Shown: positions 44,627 through 52,634 of the stretch, one piece after another | Numbering within the stretch: position 1 is the first letter of the stretch | How the letters are laid out: each line of letters starts with the position of its first letter | From: Amaricoccus sp003258405 | GTDB taxonomy: Bacteria; Pseudomonadota; Alphaproteobacteria; Rhodobacterales; Rhodobacteraceae | Assembly: GCF_043226085.1 (NCBI RefSeq) | Contig: NZ_CP171226.1 | Span: forward strand, 186,001-250,000 | Direction of reading: 5' to 3' | DNA: 64,000 nt | The notes under the pieces: generated by a model | Told to the model about the DNA's origin: nothing | The model's input: the letters and a program-made list of their open reading frames with translations, nothing else | Database searches by the model: none | Program-made: the position numbers and the translations under genes

Positions 44627-45781
44627 ATGGGCCGGGCCGGACCGCTCGCCGGGGTGCGGGTGATCGATCTCTCGCGCCTCGCGCCGGGGCCCTACTGCAC
44701 CATGCTGCTGGCCGACATGGGCGCGGAGGTGATCGCGGTCGGCGGCGGGCGCACCGGGGTTGCCATTCCGGAGTTCGGCCGCGGCAAGCGGCAGATCCGC
44801 CTCGATCTCAAGAGCGCGGCGGGCCGCGAGGCGCTGCACCGGCTGGTCGAAGGCGCCGATGTGGTGGTCGAGGGCTTCCGGCCCGGCGCCGCGGCGCGGA
44901 TCGGCGCCGACCGGGAGACGCTCGCCGCGCTCAATCCGCGCCTCGTCTACTGCTCGCTGACCGGCTATGGCCAGACCGGGCCACGGGCCCAGGAGGCGGG
45001 GCATGACATCAACTACCTCGCGCTTTCGGGTGTGCTCGGAGCGATGGGGCCGAGCGGGGAGCCGCCGATACCGCCGCTCAACCTCGTGGCGGATTTCGCG
45101 GGCGGCAGCCTGATGGCCGCCCTCGGCATTCTCGCCGCCCTGCTGGAGGCACGCGCGACGGGCCGGGGCCGGCATGTGGATGCGGCAATGATCGACGGAT
45201 CGCTCTCGCTCATGGCGATGCATCTGCCGCTCTGGCACAGCCCCTGGTGGCCGGAGCGAGGCGAGGGCCTGCTTGGCGGCGGCGCGCCCTTCTACCGCAG
45301 CTATGCCTGTGCGGACGGGAAGTTCGTGGCGGTCGGCGCCATCGAGCCGCCGTTCTTCGCGGCGCTCTGGGGCGGGCTCGGCCTGGGAACGGCGCCCGAT
45401 CACATGGACAAGGACGCCTGGCCCGCGATCGAGGCGGCGCTTGCCGAGGCCTTCGCGCAGCGCCCGCGCGACGACTGGACAGAGGTCTTTGCCGGGACCG
45501 ACGCCTGTGTCACGCCGGTACTCGCCCCCGACGAGGTCTGGCGCGAGCCGCATTTCGCCGCGCGCCATCCGGGCTGGCCGGCGGGGACCGTGCCGCCGGC
45601 GCCACGCTTCGGCACGGCTCCGCCCGAGCCGCCCGAAGCCCTGGCGGCTGATTGCACCGAGGCGGTGCTGGCCGGGCTCGGCCTCGACCCCGACGAGATC
45701 CGGGCGGCGATCGGCGCAACGGCCGGGGTCCGCCCGGGGCTCGACTGGCCGCCCGCGTTCAGCGGGGGCGGGGCAGACTGA
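44627..45781 (+). CDS. Alpha-methylacyl-CoA racemase-like, CaiB/BaiF family
   Basis: 384 aa. In the CaiB/BaiF family both CoA-transferases and racemases occur. The racemase catalytic set of Mycobacterium MCR (H126, D156, E241) is matched almost position by position here: H126 in GHDINYLALSG, D156 in VADFAGG and E240 in AIEPPFF. That argues for racemisation of 2-methylacyl-CoA rather than CoA transfer. It starts 2 bases after the acyl-CoA dehydrogenase stop, so it is part of the operon, and would convert (2R)- to (2S)-methylacyl-CoA for the dehydrogenase. A terminator-like hairpin follows at once. Confidence 0.87.
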   Translation: MGRAGPLAGVRVIDLSRLAPGPYCTMLLADMGAEVIAVGGGRTGVAIPEFGRGKRQIRLDLKSAAGREALHRLVEGADVVVEGFRPGAAARIGADRETLAALNPRLVYCSLTGYGQTGPRAQEAGHDINYLALSGVLGAMGPSGEPPIPPLNLVADFAGGSLMAALGILAALLEARATGRGRHVDAAMIDGSLSLMAMHLPLWHSPWWPERGEGLLGGGAPFYRSYACADGKFVAVGAIEPPFFAALWGGLGLGTAPDHMDKDAWPAIEAALAEAFAQRPRDDWTEVFAGTDACVTPVLAPDEVWREPHFAARHPGWPAGTVPPAPRFGTAPPEPPEALAADCTEAVLAGLGLDPDEIRAAIGATAGVRPGLDWPPAFSGGGAD

Positions 45782-45815
45782 CCGCCGCGCTCAGGGCTCC
45801 TGACGCGCGCGGCGG
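45782..45815. terminator. Hairpin between convergent racemase and MFS genes
   Basis: Outer stem CCGCCGCG / CGCGGCGG (8 bp) and inner stem TCAGG-GCT-CCTGA, directly after the racemase stop and overlapping the MFS stop. The genes converge here. No long T-run is present. Confidence 0.45.
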
Positions 45816-46954
45816 GGTGCGGGCCGGAGGCTCGTGGCCAGCGGCACGATCGCGAGCGCGAGCACGGCGATCAACCCGAAGGCATGGGTGAGCGAGGTCA
45901 TCGCCGCAATGAAGCCGATGGCGGGCGGACCCACCAGCATGCCACCATAGGCCAGTGTCGCGACACTTGCGATAGCGCTGCCCGGCGGGATCTCGCCATC
46001 ATTGGCCGCGCGCGAGAAGGCGAGCGGGAAGACGATGGCATAGCCCACCCCCATGAGCCCGAAGCCTGCGAGAGCGACGCCGAAGCTTCCGCCCAGCAGC
46101 GCCGTCAGCGCGCCGCCCGCGGCGAGCAGGCCGCTGATCCGCGCGCTCGTCACCGGGCCGAGACGGCGCACGACCTGATCCCCGGCGAGACGGGCCAGCA
46201 CCATCGCCGCGGAAAAGACGGCATAGCCAAGCGCCGCCTGTGCCTCGCTCGCGCCGACCACGGTGGCGAGGAAGACCGCGCTCCAGTCGGCCATCGCCCC
46301 TTCGCCGAGCGCGGAGGCCAGTGCGATCAGGCCGACGAGGGCGAGCGCGCCGCGGGGAAGCGCGAAGACGCTGCCGCCCTCGACCCGCGCGGACGCCCAG
46401 GAGATCGTGGCAAACGCCAGCACCAGGCCGCTGAGCACGAGGCTCACCAGCGGGAAATGCAGCGCAGGCGACAGGCCCGCACTGGCCGCGAGCGCGCCCG
46501 AGCCCGCGCCGATCCCGGCGCCGAGACTGAATACGGCATGGAAGGAGGACATGACCGGCCGGCCCATGTGGCGCTCGACCTCCGCCGCCCAAGCGTTCAT
46601 CGCGACGTCCATGCCACCCTGCGCTGCCCCGAAGAAGACCATGCCGACGGCGAGCAGCGGCACGGCGGGAGCAAACGGCAGGAGCGCGACCACGACGGCC
46701 GAGAAGAGCGCGAGGCGCAGGCTGAGCGGCGCAGCACCCCGCCGGTCGGCCATGCGGCCGGCGAGCGGGAAGCAGAGGATCGAGCCGAAGGCCATGCAGA
46801 GGAGCAGGAGGCCGAGGCGATCCGCCGTGAGGTCGAAGCGCTCCACGAAGACCGGAATGCGCGAGGCCCAGGCGCCGAAAAGGCCGCCGTTGAGGAAGAA
46901 GACGGCGGCGACGGCAAGCCATGGCGTGCGCCGCGCGCGGAGGATGTCAGGCAA
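45791..46954 (-). CDS. MFS transporter, possibly YbjJ-like
   Basis: 387 aa from a TTG at 46954. That TTG overlaps the deoR stop by a few bases and has GGAG 8 bases upstream. In-frame ATGs at 47008 and 47041 would force a 60-95 base overlap with deoR and add a non-hydrophobic N-terminus. About 12 hydrophobic helices are visible, starting with TPWLAVAAVFFLNGGLFGAWASRIP. The protein belongs to the major facilitator superfamily. Its partner regulator is DeoR-type, so sugar-related transport or efflux is plausible. Substrate unknown. Confidence 0.8.
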   Translation of the reverse strand: MPDILRARRTPWLAVAAVFFLNGGLFGAWASRIPVFVERFDLTADRLGLLLLCMAFGSILCFPLAGRMADRRGAAPLSLRLALFSAVVVALLPFAPAVPLLAVGMVFFGAAQGGMDVAMNAWAAEVERHMGRPVMSSFHAVFSLGAGIGAGSGALAASAGLSPALHFPLVSLVLSGLVLAFATISWASARVEGGSVFALPRGALALVGLIALASALGEGAMADWSAVFLATVVGASEAQAALGYAVFSAAMVLARLAGDQVVRRLGPVTSARISGLLAAGGALTALLGGSFGVALAGFGLMGVGYAIVFPLAFSRAANDGEIPPGSAIASVATLAYGGMLVGPPAIGFIAAMTSLTHAFGLIAVLALAIVPLATSLRPAPRRARQEP

Positions 46955-47696
46955 GGGAAATCTCCAGTCCCTGCGCCGCGAAGGGCGCGGTGGTTTCGGG
47001 GGATGCATCGGTGACGAGCACGTCAAGCTCGGATGGCGCAAGGGTGCGGTGGCGGGCCCGGCGGCCGAGCTTCTCGCCGCCCGTCAGCACCAGCGCGAGG
47101 CGGGCGGCGCGCGCCATGGCGCGCTTGGCGACGCTCTCCTCGAGATCGTCGGAGGAAAGGCCGAAGGCCGCATCGAGCCCGCAGGCGCCAAGCACCGCGA
47201 CATCCGCTGCGACCTCGGCGAGCATCGCCTCGCAGGGCGCGCCGACCGCGATGCCGCCGGGGGCGCTGATCCGGCCGGGCAGGGTGATGGTCTCGATGCC
47301 GGACTGATGCGTTGCCGCGGCGACGAAGGGCGAGGGGGTCACGACGACGAGCCCCGGCGCCGGCCGGAGCGCACGGGCGAGCGCCAGAACGGTGGTGCCC
47401 CCGTCGAGGAGGAGCGTTGCCGCCCCCTCGAGCCGGGCCAGCGCACAGGCCACGAGCGCGGACGGCACCGGCGCCTCGAGCCTCTCGCGAAGCGCCACGG
47501 CCGGCGCGCCCATCGGCACCGCGCCCCCGCGCACCCGCTGCGCCGCGCCAAGGCGCTCGAGCGCAATCAGGTCGCGCCGGACGGTATCGACCGAGATGGC
47601 GAACTCGTCGGCGAGCGCGCTCGCCACCAGCGGCGCGCCGTCGGCAAGGCGCCGGCGGAGGATGGAGAGCCGGATTTCGGGGTTGTTGAGATCCAT
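46947..47696 (-). CDS. DeoR-family regulator
   Basis: 249 aa. The N-terminal helix-turn-helix is ADEFAISVDTVRRDLIALE at about residues 29-47. The C-terminal DeoR sensor domain is of the phosphosugar-isomerase type (LLLDGGTTVLALARAL, VVVTPSPFVA, GACGLDAAFGLSSDD). The ATG at 47696 has GGAAG upstream. It is transcribed with the MFS gene (4- to 8-base overlap). DeoR regulators usually respond to a sugar phosphate. It is divergent from the YadG-like ABC pair but I see no clear shared operator in the 168-base gap. Confidence 0.86.
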   Translation of the reverse strand: MDLNNPEIRLSILRRRLADGAPLVASALADEFAISVDTVRRDLIALERLGAAQRVRGGAVPMGAPAVALRERLEAPVPSALVACALARLEGAATLLLDGGTTVLALARALRPAPGLVVVTPSPFVAAATHQSGIETITLPGRISAPGGIAVGAPCEAMLAEVAADVAVLGACGLDAAFGLSSDDLEESVAKRAMARAARLALVLTGGEKLGRRARHRTLAPSELDVLVTDASPETTAPFAAQGLEISLA

Positions 47697-47864
47697 CTTG
47701 TCTTCCGCAGAATCATGCACAAACCTGCAATATCCTGCATATTCCCTCGGGTCAATGCACGCTCCGCCCGCCGAGCCGGGTTGAAATCCCCCGCCGGTCA
47801 GGACAGATGTGCGGTGACAGCGTGCGGGCGGGACCCGGCGCAGAAACACAAGACGGGGGAGGCG

Positions 47865-48791
47865 ATGGCTTCGATCGTATCGGCCAGAGGCGTCCGCAAG
47901 ACCTACGGCTCGGGATTCGAGGCGCTGAAAGGCGTCGATCTCGAGATCGAGCAGGGCGAAATCCTTGCCCTGCTCGGACCGAACGGCGCGGGCAAGACCA
48001 CGCTCATCTCGATGATCTGTGGCATCACGGAAATCAGCGCGGGCAACATCTCCGTGGGCGGGCATGACGTGGTGCGGGACTTCCGCGCCGCCCGCTCCCT
48101 CATCGGCCTCGTGCCGCAGGAGGTGAGCATCGAGCCGTTCGAGAAGGTGATGAACACCGTGCGCTTCTCGCGCGGGCTGTTCGGCAAGCGCCGGGACGAT
48201 GCCTTCCTCGAGCGGATCCTGCGCGACCTCAGCCTGTGGGACAAGCGCGACACACCGACGCGCGAGCTCTCGGGCGGCATGAAACGCCGCGTTCTGATCG
48301 CCAAGGCGCTGTCGCACGAGCCGAGCGTTCTGTTTCTCGACGAGCCGACGGCGGGCGTCGATGTGGAGCTCCGCACCGGCATGTGGGAAACGGTCGACCG
48401 GCTGCGCGCAGCGGGAACGACCATCATCCTCACGACGCATTACATCGAGGAGGCCGAGGCGATCGCCGACCGGGTGGCGGTGATCAACCAGGGCCGCATC
48501 CTGCTCGTCGAGGAAAAGGAACGCCTGCTCCACCGCATGGGCCGAAAGCAGCTCACCATCGAATTGCAGGAGCCGGTCGCCGAGATCCCGCCCGCGCTTG
48601 CCGCCTATGGGCTCGAGCGCGCGGAGGACGGCAACGCGCTGGTCTATACCTACGATCGCGCGGCCGAGCGCACGGGGATCACCTCGCTCCTCGGCGATCT
48701 GGCGGAGGCGGGGTTCACGCTGCGGGATCTTCATACGCGGCAAAGCTCGCTCGAGGATATCTTCGTCGATCTGGTGAGGGAACGGTCATGA
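47865..48791 (+). CDS. ABC-2 type exporter ATPase (YadG-like)
   Basis: 308 aa. Walker A GPNGAGKTT, signature LSGGMKRRVLIAKAL, Walker B VLFLDEPTAGVD and the H-loop TTHYIEEAEA are intact. The pattern with LIGLVPQEVSIEPFEKVMNT is that of E. coli YadG, an ABC-2 exporter ATPase of unknown substrate. GGGGGAGG precedes the ATG at 47865. Its stop overlaps the permease ATG by 4 bases, so the two are a pair. Drug, lipid or polysaccharide export are possible and undecided. Confidence 0.88.
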   Translation: MASIVSARGVRKTYGSGFEALKGVDLEIEQGEILALLGPNGAGKTTLISMICGITEISAGNISVGGHDVVRDFRAARSLIGLVPQEVSIEPFEKVMNTVRFSRGLFGKRRDDAFLERILRDLSLWDKRDTPTRELSGGMKRRVLIAKALSHEPSVLFLDEPTAGVDVELRTGMWETVDRLRAAGTTIILTTHYIEEAEAIADRVAVINQGRILLVEEKERLLHRMGRKQLTIELQEPVAEIPPALAAYGLERAEDGNALVYTYDRAAERTGITSLLGDLAEAGFTLRDLHTRQSSLEDIFVDLVRERS

Positions 48792-49549
48792 ACGTCGAGG
48801 CAATCCGGTCGATCTACCGCTACGAGATGGCGCGCACCTTCCGCACGCTGTTCCAGAGCGTCGTGTCGCCGGTCATCTCCACCTCGCTCTATTTCGTCGT
48901 CTTCGGCACGGCGATCGGATCGCGCATCGATCAGGTCGAAGGCGTGGACTACGGCGCCTTCATCGTGCCGGGGCTCATCATGCTCACAGTGCTGATGCAG
49001 TCGATCTCCAACGCCTCCTTCGGGATCTACATGCCGCGCTTCATCGGCACGATCTACGAGCAGCTCTCGGCGCCGATCTCCTTCATCGAGATCCTCATCG
49101 GCTATGTGGGTGCGGCGGCGACCAAGTCCTTCGCCATCGGGCTCATCATCTATGTGACCGCGAATTTCTTCGTGAGCCTGCCTGTGGCACACCCGATCTG
49201 GATGCTGACCTTCCTCGCGCTCACCTGCATCACCTTCAGCCTCTTCGGTTTCATCATCGGGATCTGGGCGAAGAACTTCGAACAGCTCCAGCTCGTGCCG
49301 CTGCTCGTGATCTCGCCGCTCGCTTTCCTCGGCGGCACATTCTATTCGATCACCATGCTGCCGCCGCTCTGGCAGACGATCACCCTCTTCAACCCGGTGG
49401 TCTATCTGGTGTCCGGATTCCGCTGGGCCTTCTTCGGACTGGCCGATGTGCCGGTCGGTCTCAGCATCGCCGCAATCGCCGCGTTTTCAGCGCTTTGCCT
49501 CGGAATCGTGTGGTGGATCTTCAAGACCGGATACCGCATCCGAAGCTGA
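48788..49549 (+). CDS. ABC-2 type exporter permease (YadH-like)
   Basis: 253 aa with six hydrophobic segments. RTFRTLFQSVVSPVISTSLYF and GIYMPRFIGTIYEQLSAPIS are typical of ABC-2 permeases of the YadH type. It is the membrane partner of the preceding ATPase. The gene ends in a convergent gap with a ugpC-like gene, where a 9-bp inverted repeat is found. Substrate is unknown. Confidence 0.88.
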   Translation: MNVEAIRSIYRYEMARTFRTLFQSVVSPVISTSLYFVVFGTAIGSRIDQVEGVDYGAFIVPGLIMLTVLMQSISNASFGIYMPRFIGTIYEQLSAPISFIEILIGYVGAAATKSFAIGLIIYVTANFFVSLPVAHPIWMLTFLALTCITFSLFGFIIGIWAKNFEQLQLVPLLVISPLAFLGGTFYSITMLPPLWQTITLFNPVVYLVSGFRWAFFGLADVPVGLSIAAIAAFSALCLGIVWWIFKTGYRIRS

Positions 49550-49561
49550 GACGAGAAGATT

Positions 49562-49590
49562 GTGAAGCCAGATCAGGGACTTGGCTTCAC
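49562..49590. terminator. Inverted repeat between convergent YadH-like and ugpC-like genes
   Basis: GTGAAGCCA-N11-TGGCTTCAC, a perfect 9-bp stem 13 bases after the permease stop. Both flanking genes end here. A weak AT-rich tail (ACATTTACCTTTCATTT) follows on the plus strand. Confidence 0.55.
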
Positions 49591-49618
49591 GTGAAACATT
49601 TACCTTTCATTTACCGCC

Positions 49619-50620
49619 TCAGGCCCGGATCCGCAGACCCGCCGCATCGAAGAAGAAGCGGCGGGTGGGGTCGGGCGTGAGGAAGACCGCCTCGTCCACC
49701 CCGTATGCGGCGCTGCCGAACCGGCGGACCGTCAGGAGGCCGTGCGGCTCGGTGCGGACGTAGATGTTGGTCTCGCCGCCGAGATGCTCGACATGGCTGA
49801 CCGTGCCCGCGATCTCGCCCGCCTCGCGCGAGATCTCCAGATGCTCGGGGCGCACGCCCACGGTTTCGCCCTGGAGCCCGAGCGGCGCGGCCTTGAGGAA
49901 GTTCATCTGCGGCGAGCCGATGAAGCCCGCGACAAAGACGTTGGCCGGGTTGTCATAGAGCTCCATCGGCGCGCCCACCTGCTCGACGCGGCCGCCGTTC
50001 AGGACGACGATGCGATCGGCGAGCGTCATGGCCTCGACCTGGTCATGGGTGACATAGATCATCGTCGCCTTCAGTTCGCGGTGGAGGCGGGCGATCTCGA
50101 TGCGGGTGGCGACACGGAGAGCGGCATCGAGGTTCGAGAGCGGCTCGTCGAAGAGGAAGAGCTTCGGCGTACGGACGATGGCGCGGCCGATGGCGACGCG
50201 CTGGCGCTGGCCACCGGAGAGCTCGGCCGGACGGCGCTCGAGAAGCGCATCGAGCGAGAGCATGCGCGAGGCTTCGGTGACGCGGGCGGAGATCGCCTCC
50301 TTCGCCTCGCCCGCCTGCTTGAGGCCGAGGCCCATGTTGTCGCGCACCGTCAGGTGAGGATAGAGCGCATAACTCTGGAAAACCATTGCGATTTCCCGCT
50401 TCGATGGCGGTGTGTCATTGACGCGCGCCTCGTCGATCAGGATGTCGCCCGAGGTGGCATCCTCGAGGCCCGCGATGATCCGCAGCAGGGTGGACTTGCC
50501 GCAGCCCGAGGGGCCGACAAAAACGCAGAACTCCCCATCGCGCACCTCGAGATCGACGCCCTTGATGACATCGGTGGCGCCGAAGGATTTCGTGATCCTG
50601 GAAAGCCTCAGAGAACCCAT
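49619..50620 (-). CDS. Sugar ABC transporter ATPase (UgpC/MalK type)
   Basis: 333 aa. Walker A GPSGCGKST, signature ELSGGQRQRVAIGRAI, Walker B LFLFDEPLSNLDA, then a C-terminal TOBE/OB domain from about residue 235 that is usual in carbohydrate importers. It energises the two permeases upstream in the operon. It is the last gene of the minus-strand amino-sugar uptake operon, 13 bases after the oxidoreductase gene. A multi-sugar ATPase shared by several importers is possible. Confidence 0.92.
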   Translation of the reverse strand: MGSLRLSRITKSFGATDVIKGVDLEVRDGEFCVFVGPSGCGKSTLLRIIAGLEDATSGDILIDEARVNDTPPSKREIAMVFQSYALYPHLTVRDNMGLGLKQAGEAKEAISARVTEASRMLSLDALLERRPAELSGGQRQRVAIGRAIVRTPKLFLFDEPLSNLDAALRVATRIEIARLHRELKATMIYVTHDQVEAMTLADRIVVLNGGRVEQVGAPMELYDNPANVFVAGFIGSPQMNFLKAAPLGLQGETVGVRPEHLEISREAGEIAGTVSHVEHLGGETNIYVRTEPHGLLTVRRFGSAAYGVDEAVFLTPDPTRRFFFDAAGLRIRA

Positions 50621-50633
50621 TTCATGTTTTCCT

Positions 50634-51662
50634 TCAGATTTTTACGGGGCGTCCTGAACGCACGCTCTCATCTGCGGCAAGGCAGACCCGGAGCGAGGCG
50701 ACGGCGTCCTCCATGTGGCGGGAAAGGTCGATATCTTCGGTGATCGCGCGGGCGACGAAGGCGGCTTCGCGGTCGCAGAGCTCCTGGTGGCCGGGCTCGC
50801 CTTGCATGCTGACATCCTGATCCGGTTCACCTATCCGGTGGATGCGGAGCGCGGAGGTTTTGGTGTGGGTGTCGATGTCGTCGGACCGGGCGGTCTCGGG
50901 CATGCGGATCGAGACGGCGCCCCTGGGCGAGACCACATCCTTCACGAAAAAGGCGGTGTCGGACATCATCGGACCCCAGCCCGCTTCGTACCAGCCCAGC
51001 GAACCGTCGGCGAAGAGGACCTGGAAGTGCCCGTAGTTGTACATGTTTTCGGAGATTTCCTCCGAAAGGCGCAACCCCATGCCACGGACCTCGACCGGTT
51101 TCGCATCGGTGATCTGGCACATGACATCCACGTAGTGAACACCGCAATCGACGATCGGGGGGGTGGTCTGCATCAGGGCCTTGTGGACCTCCCAGGTGGG
51201 GCCGGAGCTTTGCTGATTCAGGTTGAGCCTGAAGACGTAAGGCCCTCCCAAGGCGCGACTTTCCTCGACCAGCCTTTGCCAGGACGGATGGTGGCGGAGG
51301 ATGTAGCCGACGACGAGCTTGCGGCTGGTTTCCCGCGCCTTGGCCACGACGCGCGCGGCATCTGTGGCGGTGGTTGCGAGCGGCTTCTCGACGAAGACAT
51401 GGGCACCGGCCTCCATCGCGGCACAGGCATAGTCCGCGTGGCTGTCGGAATAGGTGGCCACACAGACAAGATCCGGGGCAAGCCTTTGCAGTGCATCGGA
51501 AAAATCCGAAGTGATCGGGTAGCCTGCAAGCGCCTCCGGGAGCTCGGGGGTCGAGCGGTTGACGAGACCCACGATCTCGAACTCCGGGTTGGCGTGGTAG
51601 GCGAGCGCGTGGCTCCGGCCCATGTTGCCGAGGCCGACGACGAGGGTGCGGATCGGGGTCAT
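50634..51662 (-). CDS. Gfo/Idh/MocA-family oxidoreductase
   Basis: 342 aa. The Rossmann domain begins RTLVVGLGNMGRSHALAY, with the family motif HVFVEKPLATT at about residues 93-103 and a C-terminal beta-sheet domain carrying DCGVHYVDVM (likely catalytic D and H). These NAD(P)-dependent enzymes oxidise or reduce sugars and sugar derivatives. It sits between the permeases and the ATPase of an importer next to murQ and nagA, so a modified amino sugar or anhydrosugar is a reasonable guess. The ATG at 51662 has AGGAG 7 bases upstream. A four-unit 11-bp repeat precedes it. Confidence 0.85.
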   Translation of the reverse strand: MTPIRTLVVGLGNMGRSHALAYHANPEFEIVGLVNRSTPELPEALAGYPITSDFSDALQRLAPDLVCVATYSDSHADYACAAMEAGAHVFVEKPLATTATDAARVVAKARETSRKLVVGYILRHHPSWQRLVEESRALGGPYVFRLNLNQQSSGPTWEVHKALMQTTPPIVDCGVHYVDVMCQITDAKPVEVRGMGLRLSEEISENMYNYGHFQVLFADGSLGWYEAGWGPMMSDTAFFVKDVVSPRGAVSIRMPETARSDDIDTHTKTSALRIHRIGEPDQDVSMQGEPGHQELCDREAAFVARAITEDIDLSRHMEDAVASLRVCLAADESVRSGRPVKI

Positions 51663-51691
51663 GGACGGGCTCCTGCGGGGTGTCCGGCGCA

Positions 51692-51729
51692 TCTGGACTC
51701 CGTATGGAACCCATATGGCATTCGTATGG
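51692..51729 (+). repeat. Tandem TATGG repeat, 11-bp period, second locus
   Basis: Units begin at 51692 (TCTGG, degenerate), 51703, 51714 and 51725 (TATGG). The middle units, TATGGAACCCA and TATGGCATTCG, share CCGTATGGAA and CCATATGGCA with the array at 18788-18829. It lies in the 121-base gap between an ABC permease and the oxidoreductase gene of the same operon. Function unknown. Confidence 0.75.
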
Positions 51730-51783
51730 CTGGACTCTCTGATTTCGTCAGGGGTTCGGGGGCGGGCCGGGGGGAAGCGGCGA

Positions 51784-52623
51784 TCATTTCACCGCTCCCG
51801 AGGTGATGCCGCGGATGAGCTGGCGGGAGAAGAGAAGGTAGAGCACGAGCACCGGCAGGATCGCGAGCGAGAGGGCGGCGAGCACGGCGTTCCAGTTGGT
51901 CACGAACTGGCCGATGAAGACCTGGGCACCGAGGGTGACGGTCTTGGTCTCCTCGGCAGGCGCGAGGATGAGCGGAAACCAGAGGTCGTTCCAGATCGGG
52001 ATCATCGAGAAGACCGCAACGGTGGCCATGGCGGGCCGCACCAGCGGCAGGACCAGGGTGAAGAAGATCCGGTATTCCGAGAGCCCGTCGATCCGGCCGG
52101 CGTTCTTCAGATCGTCGGAGATCCCGCGCATGAACTCCGAGAGGATGAAAACCGCAAGCGGGAGGCCCTGCGCCGTGTAGACGAGGATGAGGGCGGTGAG
52201 CGTGTTCACGAGGCCCGAGGCCACCATCATCTGCAGGATCGCGACGGTGCCGAGGCGGATCGGGATCATGATCCCGAGCGCGAGGTAGAGCCCCATCATC
52301 ATGTTGCCGCGGAAGCGGTATTCGGAGAGGGCGAAGGCCGCCATCGCGCCGAAGAGCAGCACGCAGAAGAGCGAGACCACGGTCACGACGAGGCTGTTCT
52401 GGAAGTAGAGCAGGAAGTCGCCCTGCTTCAGCACGGTCTGGAAGCCGACCAGGTCGAAGCTTTCGGCATCGGGGAGCGCGAGCGGCTCGGTGAAGATGGC
52501 GCGGCGCGACTTGAAGGCGTTGATGACGATCACGAAGACCGGAAAGAGCGCGATCGCGGTGTAGGTGAGGAGGGCCGCGTGGGCGGCAATCGTGCGGGGC
52601 AGCGAGCTGCGGGCCTGGGACAT
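51784..52623 (-). CDS. Carbohydrate ABC transporter permease (MalG type)
   Basis: 279 aa, six hydrophobic helices. The EAA-type coupling loop is AGRIDGLSEYRIFFTLVLPLVRPA, and the N-terminus has the LLTYTAIALFPVFVIVINAFKSR helix of the MalG group. It forms the channel with the MalF-type partner. It follows that gene by 11 bases on the same strand. Substrate is probably GlcNAc, an oligosaccharide or a muropeptide sugar, from the murQ/nagA context. Confidence 0.92.
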   Translation of the reverse strand: MSQARSSLPRTIAAHAALLTYTAIALFPVFVIVINAFKSRRAIFTEPLALPDAESFDLVGFQTVLKQGDFLLYFQNSLVVTVVSLFCVLLFGAMAAFALSEYRFRGNMMMGLYLALGIMIPIRLGTVAILQMMVASGLVNTLTALILVYTAQGLPLAVFILSEFMRGISDDLKNAGRIDGLSEYRIFFTLVLPLVRPAMATVAVFSMIPIWNDLWFPLILAPAEETKTVTLGAQVFIGQFVTNWNAVLAALSLAILPVLVLYLLFSRQLIRGITSGAVK

Positions 52624-52634
52624 GGCGTGTCTCC

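Noticed and set aside
44627..45781. Formyl/succinyl-CoA:acid CoA-transferase
   Set aside because: The racemase residues H126, D156 and E240 fit alpha-methylacyl-CoA racemase; a transferase is still possible but less likely.
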